The position numbers and the translations under genes were made by a program. A stretch of 41,382 nucleotides of DNA from a delta proteobacterium NaphS2 (GTDB lineage: Bacteria > Desulfobacterota > DSM-4660 > Desulfatiglandales > Desulfatiglandaceae). Position 1 is the stretch's first letter; every line of letters starts with the position of its first letter. Under the pieces are notes generated by a model, which was not told where the DNA came from, did no database searches, and saw only the letters and a list, made by a program, of their open reading frames with translations. Positions 8,406 through 17,458 of the stretch are shown piece by piece. Where the stretch lies: contig ADZZ01000680.1 of NCBI GenBank assembly GCA_000179315.1, forward strand, positions 1-41,382, written 5' to 3'.

Positions 8406-9428
8406 TCAACCCTTCAGAATTGCGTCTTTTACCGCTTTTGCGGTTGCCGCAGAGGTGCCCACTTCACCGACCACGATACCGGCGGCAAGATTGGCCACAT
8501 AGGCGGCCGTTTTTAAATCCATTCCCACCGACAGTCCCAGCGAGATAGCACTGATGACGGTGTCCCCTGCGCCGGTCACATCGAAGACTTTTTTGGCCAC
8601 CGTGGGAATATGGGTGGTTTCCCCATCTTGCTCAAAAAGGGTCATTCCGTCTTTACCCTGTGTAATCAATACGGAACGGCATTTCAAGGCACGCAGCATC
8701 CGACGGCCAGCTCTTTCAAGGCTTTGGTCATCAACAATCTTGAATCCGCAGAATTGACCTGCTTCATGATGATTGGGCGTTATGATGTCCACTTCGGTGT
8801 AATGTTCGAAGTTGCCGGTTTTAGGGTCCACGGTTAGAATCATTTCAGGATTAATGGACCCGGCATCGATCATCGACCGCAGACCCTTCATAAGGGGCTC
8901 GGAAATCACCCCTTTGCCATAATCGGAAATCACCACTGCATCAATGCCGGCAAATGTGGCGGCTGCAAAATCAAGTATCTTCCGAACGCTTCCGGCATGA
9001 ATAGCGGCTCTGCTTTCCCGATCATATCGCACCACTTGCTGGTTACGCGCCACAACCCTTGTTTTAATACTGGTGGGACGACCTTTTTCAATGGCCACGC
9101 CATGAGACGGCAGCCCCATGTGCGCAAGGGATGACAGTATTTCCTGTCCCATGCCGTCGTCGCCCACCACACCGCACAGGATTGCGTCAGCACCCAGTGC
9201 AGCCATGTTGCGGACCACATTGGCAGCACCGCCCAGAAGTCTTGTTTCCCGTTCAACCTCCAGGACAGGCACGGGTGCTTCCGGGGAAATTCGGGACACA
9301 TCACCCCAGATGAATTCATCCATGATAATGTCGCCCAAAACGGCAATTCTTGCATTGGAAAAACGGTCTAAGGCACTAATGAGCTCAGCCCCTGAAACAT
9401 GTTTGTTTTCCAGTTTGCCGATGTGCAT
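8406..9428 (-). CDS. rfaE1: D-glycero-beta-D-manno-heptose-7-phosphate kinase (RfaE1/HldE kinase domain)
   Basis: A 340-residue PfkB-family sugar kinase. It phosphorylates D-glycero-D-manno-heptose 7-phosphate at C1 for ADP-heptose and LPS core synthesis. Seen are the N-terminal LGDIIMDEFIWGDVSRISPEAPVPV region typical of HldE, the GGAANVVRN glycine motif, and the C-terminal DVTGAGDTVI anion hole with catalytic Asp. The nucleotidyltransferase (RfaE2) half is absent, so the enzyme is the split, kinase-only form. ATG 9428 is chosen because AGGAGAGG lies just upstream; the frame stays open to 9521, but that extension is not kinase-like. It lies 66 bp upstream of DUF4416. Confidence 0.92.
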   Translation of the reverse strand: MHIGKLENKHVSGAELISALDRFSNARIAVLGDIIMDEFIWGDVSRISPEAPVPVLEVERETRLLGGAANVVRNMAALGADAILCGVVGDDGMGQEILSSLAHMGLPSHGVAIEKGRPTSIKTRVVARNQQVVRYDRESRAAIHAGSVRKILDFAAATFAGIDAVVISDYGKGVISEPLMKGLRSMIDAGSINPEMILTVDPKTGNFEHYTEVDIITPNHHEAGQFCGFKIVDDQSLERAGRRMLRALKCRSVLITQGKDGMTLFEQDGETTHIPTVAKKVFDVTGAGDTVISAISLGLSVGMDLKTAAYVANLAAGIVVGEVGTSAATAKAVKDAILKG

Positions 9429-9436
9429 GGAAAATT

Positions 9437-9444
9437 CCTCTCCT
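9437..9444 (-). promoter_or_regulatory. Ribosome-binding site that decides the rfaE1 start
   Basis: On the minus strand, AGGAGAGG lies 8 nt before the ATG at 9428-9426. This supports the shorter kinase start over the open frame that runs back to 9521. Confidence 0.8.
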
Positions 9445-9574
9445 ATGAAACCCACCCGGGTTTCCGCCTGGTTCAAACCGGCGCCGGCCGGCGGTGTGGC
9501 TGATTTCCGGAATTGTTGCATGATGGGGTCAATTTATAGCATTACAAACTTCAGGTTGTAAACGGCTATCGGTT

Positions 9575-10225
9575 TTACATGTTCCGTTTCAGATCACGAA
9601 TCGTCGCAACATAATCTTTGCTGTGATAAATGGCCGAACCGGCCACAAAAACATCGGCGCCTGCGGAAGAGACGCGCCCGATGGTTTCATGGTTGACGCC
9701 GCCGTCCACCTCGATTTCGATATCCAGACCCAGTTCATCGATTTTTTTCCGCAGTGCGCTGATTTTTGGAAGGACCTCGGGAATGAATTTCTGCGCTTCA
9801 AAGCCGGGATTCACACTCATGATCAGCACCATATCAAGCTGGTTCATCACATGATCCAATACGCCCACGGGTGTAGCGGGATTTAGCGCCACAGCCGCTT
9901 TGGCACCGCAATCGCGAATATGGCAGAGTGTCCGGTGCAGGTGAATGGCCGTTTCCGCATGAATGCTGATGATGTTGGCGCCCGCCTTGACAAAATCTTC
10001 TATGTACAATTCCGGCTGGGAAATCATGAGGTGCACATCGAAAGGAATATCCGTAGTGGGCCTTACCGCCTCGACCACCAAAGGCCCGATGGTAATGTTC
10101 GGGACGAAATGCCCATCCATCACATCTATGTGGAGATAGTCGGCCCCTGCTTTTACAACGGCTAGAATTTCTTCACCCAACCGGGTGAAATCTGCCGACA
10201 GAATTGAAGGTGCTATCTTTTTCAT
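9575..10225 (-). CDS. rpe: Ribulose-phosphate 3-epimerase
   Basis: A 216-residue TIM-barrel epimerase that interconverts ribulose 5-phosphate and xylulose 5-phosphate. Motifs seen are [32 protein letters not shown] (metal-binding His and Asp), [22 protein letters not shown] and [10 protein letters not shown]. The length is normal. It lies 17 bp after rsmB and 146 bp before rfaE1, so the sugar-phosphate genes sit together. The second half of the rpe-rfaE1 gap holds no gene. Confidence 0.96.
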   Translation of the reverse strand: MKKIAPSILSADFTRLGEEILAVVKAGADYLHIDVMDGHFVPNITIGPLVVEAVRPTTDIPFDVHLMISQPELYIEDFVKAGANIISIHAETAIHLHRTLCHIRDCGAKAAVALNPATPVGVLDHVMNQLDMVLIMSVNPGFEAQKFIPEVLPKISALRKKIDELGLDIEIEVDGGVNHETIGRVSSAGADVFVAGSAIYHSKDYVATIRDLKRNM

Positions 10226-10242
10226 TTTTTCTCTCTCAACAT

Positions 10243-11586
10243 TTACAGTTTTTTGAAAAGAGCCGCAAAAAAACCTTCCATACCGTGAACATGGGGGAAA
10301 GTTTTGAAAAAACCGTTATCATTTACAAGATCGAAGCCCCACGCCGGAATACGCTGACGCAAATCTTGAAAAATGATTCTATTATTTTTCCGCAAGATGC
10401 TTTCCACCACCTCTTCATTTTCTTCTTCCGAGATGGTGCAAGTAACATAGAGCATTTCACCGCCGGCGGCAAGCTTTTCACAAGACCTGAAAAGAATCGA
10501 TTTTTGTACCATTGCCAGCCGCTTGATGTCATCTTCTTTTTTGGTTAATTTCGTATCGGGATGCTTTGAAATTACCCCCAGCCCCGAACAGGGACTATCA
10601 ACCATTGATTTATGGAAGACGCTTCGGAAACAGGAAAGCGATGCCGTGGCATCGGCGACCACCGGGGAAATACTTCGAATACCCAGTCTTTCGGTGTTCC
10701 GTTTCAGCCCTCTCAAGCGAGGGATGCTCGTATCCAGGGCCAGAATCCAACCGCGATCCCCCATCAATTGCGCCATATGGGTGCTCTTGCCACCCAGACC
10801 GGCACACATGTCCAGAACCCGGTGGCTTTTGCCGGGGGAGAGCAGGCGAGCGCAGATCTGGGCCGCCTCGCCCTGGACCTGAAAGCGTCCTTCCTTGAAG
10901 CTCCTCAGCCGGGAAACGGATCCTCCCACGCGGGTCAACTCGATTCCTTCAGGCGCATAGGGAACCGCTCTTGCCTCAATATTTTCCTTTTCAAGCCGCT
11001 CCAGCAAATCCTCCCGGGTGTTTCGCAACGTATTCGTCCTGACAACGAGCCTGGGTGTTTGGTTTCCGGTTTCCATCAACCGCAACGCCATATCCGGACC
11101 CAGTTCACGGGTCCATTTCTTGACCAGCCACATGGGGTAAGCATGGTAAACGGAACGATAAAAATCCCTTTGTTTTTCAGAGTGCGGGTAAGGCAATTGC
11201 CCTTTTTCGCGGCAGATCTGCCGCAGAATGCCGTTAACAAATCTTGCCACATGTTTTCGGCCCTTCTTATCAGCCTGTTTTACCGCTTCATTGACGGCAG
11301 CGGAATCCGGCACGCGATCCAGAAAAATGATCTGGAACAGGGCCAGACGGAGGATATCCAATACTTCCGGATCAATTTTTCCAAAAGGAAACCGGACATA
11401 CTGTTTCAAAATCCAGTCCAGCCTGATTTGCCATCTCAGAACACCCTGCACCAGATGGACGGCAAAGGCACGATCACGCTCGCTAATATGGGGGTTTTTT
11501 GAAAAAAGAAATTCCAGACGGCGCTCCGCCCCGCCGGGTGCATTTGTGACGCTGTTAAGGGATTTTAATGCAAGGTTTCTGGACAT
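10243..11586 (-). CDS. rsmB: 16S rRNA (cytosine(967)-C5)-methyltransferase RsmB
   Basis: A 447-residue protein. An N-terminal NusB-like RNA-binding domain (about 1-135) is followed by a Rossmann methyltransferase domain. The SAM-binding motif is [14 protein letters not shown]. The two catalytic cysteines lie in DSPCSGLG (motif IV; a Ser replaces the usual Ala) and [12 protein letters not shown] (motif VI). In E. coli the enzyme methylates C967 of 16S rRNA. fmt, def and rsmB are neighbours in E. coli too, so synteny supports the call. It is separated from the upstream DUF116 gene by 6 bp. Confidence 0.95.
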   Translation of the reverse strand: MSRNLALKSLNSVTNAPGGAERRLEFLFSKNPHISERDRAFAVHLVQGVLRWQIRLDWILKQYVRFPFGKIDPEVLDILRLALFQIIFLDRVPDSAAVNEAVKQADKKGRKHVARFVNGILRQICREKGQLPYPHSEKQRDFYRSVYHAYPMWLVKKWTRELGPDMALRLMETGNQTPRLVVRTNTLRNTREDLLERLEKENIEARAVPYAPEGIELTRVGGSVSRLRSFKEGRFQVQGEAAQICARLLSPGKSHRVLDMCAGLGGKSTHMAQLMGDRGWILALDTSIPRLRGLKRNTERLGIRSISPVVADATASLSCFRSVFHKSMVDSPCSGLGVISKHPDTKLTKKEDDIKRLAMVQKSILFRSCEKLAAGGEMLYVTCTISEEENEEVVESILRKNNRIIFQDLRQRIPAWGFDLVNDNGFFKTFPHVHGMEGFFAALFKKL

Positions 11587-11592
11587 CCGCGC

Positions 11593-12426
11593 TTAATTGT
11601 GCAGAAAGGTTTTCAACCCTTTTTCCACAAGATCGATATTGACGTCCGTATCAAAGCAGGGGCCGAAGGGTCGACGATTGAAGATACCGAAAACAGGAAT
11701 GGGGTAAGCATCCTGAATACCGCTGGTGAGGTCCCGTTCGCACGCGACGGCAATGATGATCCTGGGACGCTTGTCCACCACAATTTTTCGTGCCAGCGTG
11801 CCGCCGGTGGCAACCGCCACATGCACATGATATTTTTTCGACAACATGGCGAGATCCTTGATCTTGCATTTGCCGCACAGCTTACAATTGTGCACATCAC
11901 CGGTAATCCTAACGGCACAATCATGGTTTTGCAGGCAGTGGGGGAGCAGAATCAACATCTCCTCAGGGCTGACCTGCTGCGCCTCTGTCATGACCAATTG
12001 ATTATTGATGGCCACAAAGGACCTTCTGATTTCGGATTTGCGAATTCCGAAACACCTGCCCACCCCTACCAAGAGGGGGAAAAGCACACGGATCACCACA
12101 CCCCTGATGCGGCGGTTGAAAAAAAGGTTTTTTCCTCTGAGGATCGTAAACAGAAGCGTCAGAACAGCCCCGAGGCTTACCAGCACGACACAACTCAGCA
12201 AAACCGCCAGAACCGCCGGCAGCGCTTCATGGATAGTGGCAAGGCCCACATAGGGCACCCACCAGAGAAGAAACGCCACCGCGAGCAGGACCAGACTCGT
12301 TACCAGCAGGAGAAAAATAAAAACCCGTATTCGCGGTCTGGAGAATGTGTCCAAATCCATGGCATCCGTTTGAAGCGGTTCCTGCGCTCCATGATGATCC
12401 TCTACGGCATGGGTGGAATTTTTCAT
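11593..12426 (-). CDS. DUF116 domain membrane protein with cysteine motif
   Basis: A 277-residue protein. Two hydrophobic segments lie near the N-terminus (about 34-60 and 68-102). A soluble DUF116 domain follows, with a cysteine cluster around HCLQNHDC...NCKLCGKC (about residues 158-185). The C-terminus has IIIAVACERDLTSGIQD and GIFNRRPFGPCFDT. The cysteines could hold a metal or Fe-S centre (inference). The family has no known function but is repeatedly found next to fmt in Deltaproteobacteria and clostridia, as here (3 bp from fmt, 6 bp from rsmB). A link to translation start or to rRNA modification is only suggested by that context. Confidence 0.82.
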   Translation of the reverse strand: MKNSTHAVEDHHGAQEPLQTDAMDLDTFSRPRIRVFIFLLLVTSLVLLAVAFLLWWVPYVGLATIHEALPAVLAVLLSCVVLVSLGAVLTLLFTILRGKNLFFNRRIRGVVIRVLFPLLVGVGRCFGIRKSEIRRSFVAINNQLVMTEAQQVSPEEMLILLPHCLQNHDCAVRITGDVHNCKLCGKCKIKDLAMLSKKYHVHVAVATGGTLARKIVVDKRPRIIIAVACERDLTSGIQDAYPIPVFGIFNRRPFGPCFDTDVNIDLVEKGLKTFLHN

Positions 12427-12429
12427 TTC

Positions 12430-13401
12430 TTATTTTCCGAAAACGGTTCCGGGCGCCAATGCAAAACCCCGCAGAAAATCCGATGCCCGGACGCGTTTTC
12501 TGCCGGCAAGTTGAAGTTCGGACACAAGAATGACGGCGTCGGCTGTTTCCACCATCAGCCCTTCCCCGGAATGTCCCCTAACCCTTCCGGGTACCATCCC
12601 CCCATCCCCGCTGCTCATTGTACGGGATGAAAACAGTTTCAGCGTTTTTCCATTTACCGTTGTATAGGCCCCCGGCCATGGGTCAAGCCCGCGAATCAGT
12701 GCTGAAATCTCATTCCCCGGGCGATCCCAGAAAATACGGCCCGTATTTCGATCAATTTTTGCCGCATAGGTTGCCAGGGCATGTTCCTGTGGTATTTCGC
12801 GAATGGTGTTTTCAGAGAGGTCGCGAAGGGTTTTAAGCAAAAACGGGGCAGCCTTCCCCGCAAGGCGGTCATGAAGTTCCCCGGCTGTTTCATGAACGCC
12901 GATCGCCGTTTTTTCCTGGAGAAGGATGGGGCCGGCATCAAGTCCAGGGGTCATTCGCATGGCACTGAGCCCGGTCTCCACTTCTCCGTTTATGATAGCC
13001 CGCTGTATGGGGGCGGCTCCCCGATACCTGGGCAGCAGGGAGGCGTGGATGTTCAATCCACCCCAGCGGGGGATATTTAAGAGCGTCGTACGCAGGATCT
13101 GCCCGAAAGCAATCACCACGAGCAGATCGGGCGAAAAGGTGCTGATGGTCCGGCAAAATGCTTCATCCGACGCCTTCTCCGGCTGAAGGACGTTCAATCC
13201 CAGGTCTTCCGCCATCTCTTTTACGGGAGGGGGGACAGGTTTTCCGCTTCTCCCTTTTGGCCTGTCGGGCTGCGTTACCACAGCCTGAACACAATGGTCA
13301 TGGTCAATCAGCGCTTTAAGGGAGGGTAAAGCAAAATCCGGGGTACCCATGAAAATAATTTCTGGCTTTGCAGGCAAGGGCCGCATCCGATGCGTCGTCA
13401 T
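12430..13401 (-). CDS. fmt: Methionyl-tRNA formyltransferase
   Basis: A 323-residue enzyme that formylates Met-tRNAfMet with 10-formyl-THF. The N-terminal formyltransferase domain has IIFMGTPDFALPSL, HASLLPRYRGAAPIQ (catalytic histidine region) and MTPGLDAGPIL (catalytic Asp). The C-terminal OB-like domain starts near residue 210. Its ATG overlaps the def stop codon (ATGA), a classic coupling. Length and motifs are normal. Confidence 0.96.
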   Translation of the reverse strand: MTTHRMRPLPAKPEIIFMGTPDFALPSLKALIDHDHCVQAVVTQPDRPKGRSGKPVPPPVKEMAEDLGLNVLQPEKASDEAFCRTISTFSPDLLVVIAFGQILRTTLLNIPRWGGLNIHASLLPRYRGAAPIQRAIINGEVETGLSAMRMTPGLDAGPILLQEKTAIGVHETAGELHDRLAGKAAPFLLKTLRDLSENTIREIPQEHALATYAAKIDRNTGRIFWDRPGNEISALIRGLDPWPGAYTTVNGKTLKLFSSRTMSSGDGGMVPGRVRGHSGEGLMVETADAVILVSELQLAGRKRVRASDFLRGFALAPGTVFGK

Positions 13402-13913
13402 TTACTCGATTTCCCTTTTTCCATTTTCTTCAGCTTTTTCTTGTAGAGAGCACGTTTCAGGCGGCTGATACGGTCAATAAAGAGGATGCCGTCCAGATGA
13501 TCGATTTCGTGCTGCAGGCATACCGCCAAAAGATCCTTGGCTTCCAGTTCCAGAGGCTTTCCATTCCGATCGAGCCCTTTTACCTGGATATTGGCATTAC
13601 GGTTTACCTCCGCGGTGAAATCGGGCACACTGAGACAGGCTTCGTCCCATTTGATGGACCCTTCGGCCGCAACGATTTCGGGATTTATCAGTATCTGAGG
13701 ATTTGCCCCCTCTTCCCTGGGCGAACCGTCAAAGACAATGACCCTTTTGAGCACGCCCACCTGATTGGCTGCCAGCCCGATCCCGGGAGCCGCATACATG
13801 GTTTCAAGCATTTGGTCAATGATCTCTTGAAGTTCTTCATCAATGTTTTTTACGGGCTCAGCGTTTTTCTTGAGGACCGGTTCCGGATAGGTAAATATTT
13901 TCATGTGAGACAT
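13398..13913 (-). CDS. def: Peptide deformylase
   Basis: A 171-residue metallohydrolase that removes the formyl group from nascent proteins. All three motifs are present: GIGLAANQVG, EACLSVP (EGCLS with Ala for Gly) and QHEIDHLDG, with the metal-binding Cys and two His. It is the first gene of the ten-gene minus-strand cluster ending at gmk. A matching promoter lies about 80 bp upstream. The start is ATG 13913; ATG 13904 is a shorter alternative. Confidence 0.96.
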   Translation of the reverse strand: MSHMKIFTYPEPVLKKNAEPVKNIDEELQEIIDQMLETMYAAPGIGLAANQVGVLKRVIVFDGSPREEGANPQILINPEIVAAEGSIKWDEACLSVPDFTAEVNRNANIQVKGLDRNGKPLELEAKDLLAVCLQHEIDHLDGILFIDRISRLKRALYKKKLKKMEKGKSSK

Positions 13914-13956
13914 TTTTTTCCGTTACCATGCAAAATGACGTTTTTTCATTTACGGA

Positions 13957-13985
13957 TTGATTTTGATCCGTTGCTGTTCTATAAA
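13957..13985 (+). promoter_or_regulatory. Sigma-70-type promoter reading toward the HD-domain gene
   Basis: TTGATT (13957-13962) and TATAAA (13980-13985) are separated by 17 bp. The predicted start is near 13992, giving a leader of about 84 nt before ATG 14076. It lies in the predicted 5' leader of the opposite def transcript. Confidence 0.5.
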
Positions 13986-13993
13986 TTTGCCCC

Positions 13994-14022
13994 ATACTAA
14001 ACACTGTGCCGGCATAAATCAA
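13994..14022 (-). promoter_or_regulatory. Sigma-70-type promoter of the def-fmt-...-gmk cluster
   Basis: On the minus strand, TTGATT (14022-14017) and TAGTAT (13999-13994) are separated by 17 bp. The predicted start is near 13987, about 74 nt before the def ATG. It is the only promoter-like match seen between def and the divergent HD gene on this strand. Confidence 0.5.
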
Positions 14023-14075
14023 GCAGGCACTGGATCGGCGATCAATCATTGCGCGGAGGGCTTCCTCGAATTTTC

Positions 14076-14651
14076 ATGCTAAAACGCACGGTAGAATTTC
14101 TTCATGAAGCAGGCATGCTTAAAAAAACGCCCCGGACCGGTTATCAATTCTTAGGATCCGGTGCCGAATCGGTGGCGGAACATTCCTTCAGAGCGGCCGT
14201 TCTGGGATACGTCCTGGCGTCCATGGAAGAGGGCGCCGATATTGACAAAACCGTTCGCATGTGCTTGTTCCATGATCTGCCCGAGGCGAGAACGGGAGAT
14301 CATAATTATGTGAACAAAAAGTACGTCTCCGTCGACGAAGAAAAGGCGGTTCAGGACCAAACGAAGGGCCTTCCCTTTGGCGGCGATATCGTGGCATTGA
14401 TCAATGAGTTCAACGCCGCCCAAACACTGGAAGCGAAAATCGCAAAGGACGCGGACCAGCTTGATCTGATTCTCGAATTGAAGGGACATCATGATGCAGG
14501 CAACCCCAACGCAAAACAGTGGCTGACATATGCACTTAAACGTTTGGGTACGCTAAACGGTCAAGCACTGGGGCGCGAAATCATGGCTTCCAAATGCGAC
14601 GACTGGTGGTTTGACAACGATTCGGACTGGTGGATTAACGGAGGCCGATAA
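14076..14651 (+). CDS. HD-domain phosphohydrolase (YfbR/HDDC2-like)
   Basis: A 191-residue HD-superfamily protein. Metal-binding residues are in AEHSFRAA (His), CLFHDLPEARTGDH (the HD pair, with the E-x-R-x-GD motif) and AKDADQLDLILE (distal Asp). The arrangement is that of the YfbR/HDDC2 subfamily, which acts on deoxynucleoside 5'-monophosphates. Substrate is inferred, not seen. ATG 14076 is preferred over TTG 14049; GGAGGG (14055-14060) lies between them, so the TTG cannot use it. The gene is divergent from def. Confidence 0.82.
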   Translation: MLKRTVEFLHEAGMLKKTPRTGYQFLGSGAESVAEHSFRAAVLGYVLASMEEGADIDKTVRMCLFHDLPEARTGDHNYVNKKYVSVDEEKAVQDQTKGLPFGGDIVALINEFNAAQTLEAKIAKDADQLDLILELKGHHDAGNPNAKQWLTYALKRLGTLNGQALGREIMASKCDDWWFDNDSDWWINGGR

Positions 14652-14714
14652 CCGTATCCGTTCAAAATGACAGTTCAATCCTTAAAATATTACAGGTGAG
14701 GCGAATCAAGAAAA

Positions 14715-15458
14715 ATGGGGTTTTTAAAAGGGATTGATTATAATTTCAGAGGATTTTTCGTGGGTCTTAAGACCCCGCGACTTTTCTTCTGGGGCCTGTT
14801 GAGATTCGTTGTGGTGATATTGCTGACCGTGGTCGCTGCGACGCTTATTTTTGCCTATCATCAGGAAATACTGGATATGATCTGGCAAAGACCGTCAAGC
14901 CACTGGATCCTCTGGCTATGGCATCTGGTCTCCTGGTTGGTCAGCCTGGCTCTTTTTGGTTTATCGGCCATATTTTCTTACCTGATTTCACAGATTTTTT
15001 TTAGCGTCCTGATAATGGATCACATGTCCCGCCTCACCGAGCGGCAGCGCATTGGCCGGGTTGAGGAACCGGAAAATATTTCCCTTTTCAGTCTTTTCAT
15101 TTACCTTGTCAAGCAGGAAATGCCCAGGACCACAATACCTGTGCTGCTTTCGGTGGTCTTGCTGCTGCTGGGGTGGCTTACGCCCTTGGGACCCGTTATT
15201 ACGATCCTCTCTTCGGCCATTGCGGCCGTCTTCCTGGCGTGGGACAATACCGACCTTCTACCCGCCAGACGCATGAATTCTTTTTCCAGCCGCTTTCGTT
15301 TTCTGCTGGGGACCCTTCCCTTTCATCTGGGGTTCGGGCTGCCTTTTCTCATCCCCGGATTGAACCTGTTACTTCTCTCATTTGCCCCTGTGGGCGCCAC
15401 GCTTTTTCACCTTGAAAAAGATATGGGCACCTCGGATTCAAATGCCTTGACTTCCTGA
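14715..15458 (+). CDS. EI24/CysZ-like integral membrane protein
   Basis: A 247-residue polytopic membrane protein with about five or six hydrophobic segments (about 25-50, 62-98, 133-180, 200-235). The YNFRGFF start, the [13 protein letters not shown] loop and the [18 protein letters not shown] segment near the C-terminus resemble the EI24 family, which includes CysZ sulfate transporters. CysZ imports sulfate in assimilation, but many EI24 members have no known substrate. It lies 64 bp after the HD gene and 68 bp before the DnaJ-like gene; no sulfur-assimilation gene is adjacent. Confidence 0.72.
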   Translation: MGFLKGIDYNFRGFFVGLKTPRLFFWGLLRFVVVILLTVVAATLIFAYHQEILDMIWQRPSSHWILWLWHLVSWLVSLALFGLSAIFSYLISQIFFSVLIMDHMSRLTERQRIGRVEEPENISLFSLFIYLVKQEMPRTTIPVLLSVVLLLLGWLTPLGPVITILSSAIAAVFLAWDNTDLLPARRMNSFSSRFRFLLGTLPFHLGFGLPFLIPGLNLLLLSFAPVGATLFHLEKDMGTSDSNALTS

Positions 15459-15526
15459 GGCTTGTGGTTATTTTTCACATTGAAGTGAAAAAACCTTTTT
15501 TTTTTCAGCAAAAACATTCTGAAACC

Positions 15527-16441
15527 ATGCCCGGAAAAGATTACTACAAAATACTCGGGGTTGATAAATCCGCCTCGGCTGAACAAATCAAGAAATCGTA
15601 TCGCAAACTTGCACTGAAATATCACCCGGATCATAACGAAGGGGATAAATCTGCTGAAGCAAAGTTTAAGGACTTGAATGAAGCCTACGCCGTACTGCGT
15701 GATCCTGAAAAGAGGAAACAATACGACATGTTTGGCGCCGAAGGGTTTCAAAATCGATATTCTCAAGAAGATATTTTCAGGGACTTTGATCTTGGGAGTA
15801 TTTTTAAGGAATTCGGTTTCGGCAGCGGTCCCAGGGGTCATGGGGGCTACAGCCGTGTATTCGGAAACGGTTTCGGTCCCAGGGGTTTTGACGGGTTTCA
15901 CAACCGGGAATCGCGAGTGAGAGGCCAGAATCTCATTTATGAACTTCCAATGACCCTGGAAGAACTCACCCAAACCACCAGCAAAACCATCACTTATCAG
16001 ATCAACGGTCGTCATGAACAGATTTCCGTAAGGGTGCCCGCAGGCATAAAGGGCGGACAAAAATTGAGATTGCAGGGAAAAGGACAACCGGGACCCAACG
16101 GCGGTCCCCCGGGAGATCTTTACATCCGGATTAAGGAGGCCCCGCATCCCAGATTTAGGCGTGACAATGCCGATTTGTACATGAGGCAAAAGATCAGGTT
16201 TTCAGAGGCCGTCCTGGGAGCGGATATCGAGGTGCCTACCCTGGAAAACAAGGTACTCAAGCTCAAGATTCCCCCTGGAACACAGGACAGCGCGAAATTC
16301 AGGCTCAAAAATTTCGGACTCCCCATCTACAACGGTTCCGGCAGGGGAAATGCCTATGTTGAAATTAACATTGATGTTCCCAAAGAGCTGACCGAGGAAC
16401 AAAAAGACCTGGTGGCTTCGCTGGCAAAAGCCGACCTATAG
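15527..16441 (+). CDS. CbpA-type DnaJ co-chaperone
   Basis: A class B J-protein of about 304 residues. The J domain (1-70) starts [20 protein letters not shown] and contains the HPD tripeptide (KYHPDHN) that stimulates DnaK. A Gly/Phe-rich linker follows (about 78-128). Two C-terminal substrate-binding beta domains complete it, with [19 protein letters not shown] and [19 protein letters not shown]. There is no cysteine zinc centre, so it is CbpA-like rather than true DnaJ. ATG 15527 is the start; the open frame upstream to GTG 15464 runs through a T10 tract and lacks J-domain homology. It precedes the PP-loop gene by 18 bp. Confidence 0.9.
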   Translation: MPGKDYYKILGVDKSASAEQIKKSYRKLALKYHPDHNEGDKSAEAKFKDLNEAYAVLRDPEKRKQYDMFGAEGFQNRYSQEDIFRDFDLGSIFKEFGFGSGPRGHGGYSRVFGNGFGPRGFDGFHNRESRVRGQNLIYELPMTLEELTQTTSKTITYQINGRHEQISVRVPAGIKGGQKLRLQGKGQPGPNGGPPGDLYIRIKEAPHPRFRRDNADLYMRQKIRFSEAVLGADIEVPTLENKVLKLKIPPGTQDSAKFRLKNFGLPIYNGSGRGNAYVEINIDVPKELTEEQKDLVASLAKADL

Positions 16442-16459
16442 AAAAATCAAGACAGCAAA

Positions 16460-17431
16460 ATGAAAGCAATCTCAGTCTTTTCAGGCGGTCTTGACAGTAT
16501 GCTGGCCGTTGAACTCATGAGGGCGCAGGGCATTGATGTCCTGGCCCTTTTTTTTGAAACGCCCTTCTTCACATCGGATCGTGCACGCATTTCAGCCAAC
16601 TCCATGCGTTTGCCGTTTAAGGCGGTGGATATTACCGAACGGCATCTTGAAGTGGTCAAAAACCCGAAGCATGGATACGGCGGGAATATGAACCCGTGCA
16701 TCGACTGCCACGCACTGATGTTCCGCATTGCCGGAGAAATGCTTGGATCCGAAGCCGCTTCATTTGTTTTCAGCGGAGAGGTCATGGGACAAAGGCCCAT
16801 GAGCCAGAATAAGAAAGCGCTCGCCCTGGTTGACCGGGAAAGCGGCCTTCATGGATTGCTGCTCAGGCCCCTTTCGGCAAAATGTCTGCCGCTCACTGTC
16901 CCCGAAACTGAAGGGTGGGTAGCAAGAGAACGACTTCTGGGAATTCAGGGTCGTTCCAGAAAACCGCAGATGGCAATGGCGGAACAGTTGAATCTCGGCG
17001 ATTACCCCTCTCCCGCAGGGGGATGCCTTTTGACGGAGAAGGAATTTTCCCGGCGTCTGAAGGATCTGCTCATTAGAGATTCGCAGGTCATAACCCCTCA
17101 TCTGGAGGCATTGAAACTGGGAAGGCATTTCAGGCTCAATGACGGTGCAAAAATCGTGGTGGGTCGAAACAGACGGGAAAATGAAAAACTCCGGAACCTG
17201 GCAGTAGAAGATGATATTGTTATTCATACCGTTTCGGTCCCCGGTCCCACGGTTCTCATGGGCGGCAATTTGTTGGACGAGGCCATCGACCTGGCGGTTC
17301 AAATCACGCTTTCATACAGTGACGGAGCTGAAGGGGACGTTCATGATGTTCGTATTACGGGAGCCCGCATCGATAAAACCGTATCTCAAAGGGTTCCCGA
17401 CAAAAAAGATTTCAGGGCTTTCATGATATGA
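16460..17431 (+). CDS. PP-loop tRNA thiolase-like protein with C-terminal NFACT-R/DUF814 domain
   Basis: A 323-residue N-type ATP pyrophosphatase. The PP-loop SGGLDS is at residues 8-13. MNPCIDCHALMF (C80 and C83) resembles the catalytic-cysteine region of MnmA/ThiI-like thiolases. A third cysteine lies in SPAGGCLLT (C189). The motif GEVMGQRPMSQ (106-116) is typical of this group. From about residue 208, HFRLNDGAKIVVGRN...EN matches an NFACT-R (DUF814) RNA-binding domain. The protein likely adenylates and thiolates a tRNA uridine, perhaps through an Fe-S cluster held by the three cysteines; the exact position is unknown. The family is often annotated as a 4-thiouridine or 2-thiouridine synthase. 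Confidence 0.78.
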   Translation: MKAISVFSGGLDSMLAVELMRAQGIDVLALFFETPFFTSDRARISANSMRLPFKAVDITERHLEVVKNPKHGYGGNMNPCIDCHALMFRIAGEMLGSEAASFVFSGEVMGQRPMSQNKKALALVDRESGLHGLLLRPLSAKCLPLTVPETEGWVARERLLGIQGRSRKPQMAMAEQLNLGDYPSPAGGCLLTEKEFSRRLKDLLIRDSQVITPHLEALKLGRHFRLNDGAKIVVGRNRRENEKLRNLAVEDDIVIHTVSVPGPTVLMGGNLLDEAIDLAVQITLSYSDGAEGDVHDVRITGARIDKTVSQRVPDKKDFRAFMI

Positions 17432-17458
17432 CGAAGGGCAGTTGAACGGTTCATGGCA

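Noticed and set aside
10612-11502. Long plus-strand open frame (296 codons) opposite rsmB
   Set aside because: It is antisense to a well-supported methyltransferase gene, has no recognisable motif and arises from the codon bias of rsmB.
11599-12630. Long plus-strand open frame (343 codons) opposite DUF116 and fmt
   Set aside because: It runs across two good genes on the other strand and has low-complexity His/Gln-rich composition typical of antisense frames.
15464-15526. Upstream extension of the DnaJ-like gene to GTG 15464
   Set aside because: It reads through a T10 tract and precedes the normal J-domain start; ATG 15527 fits the family.
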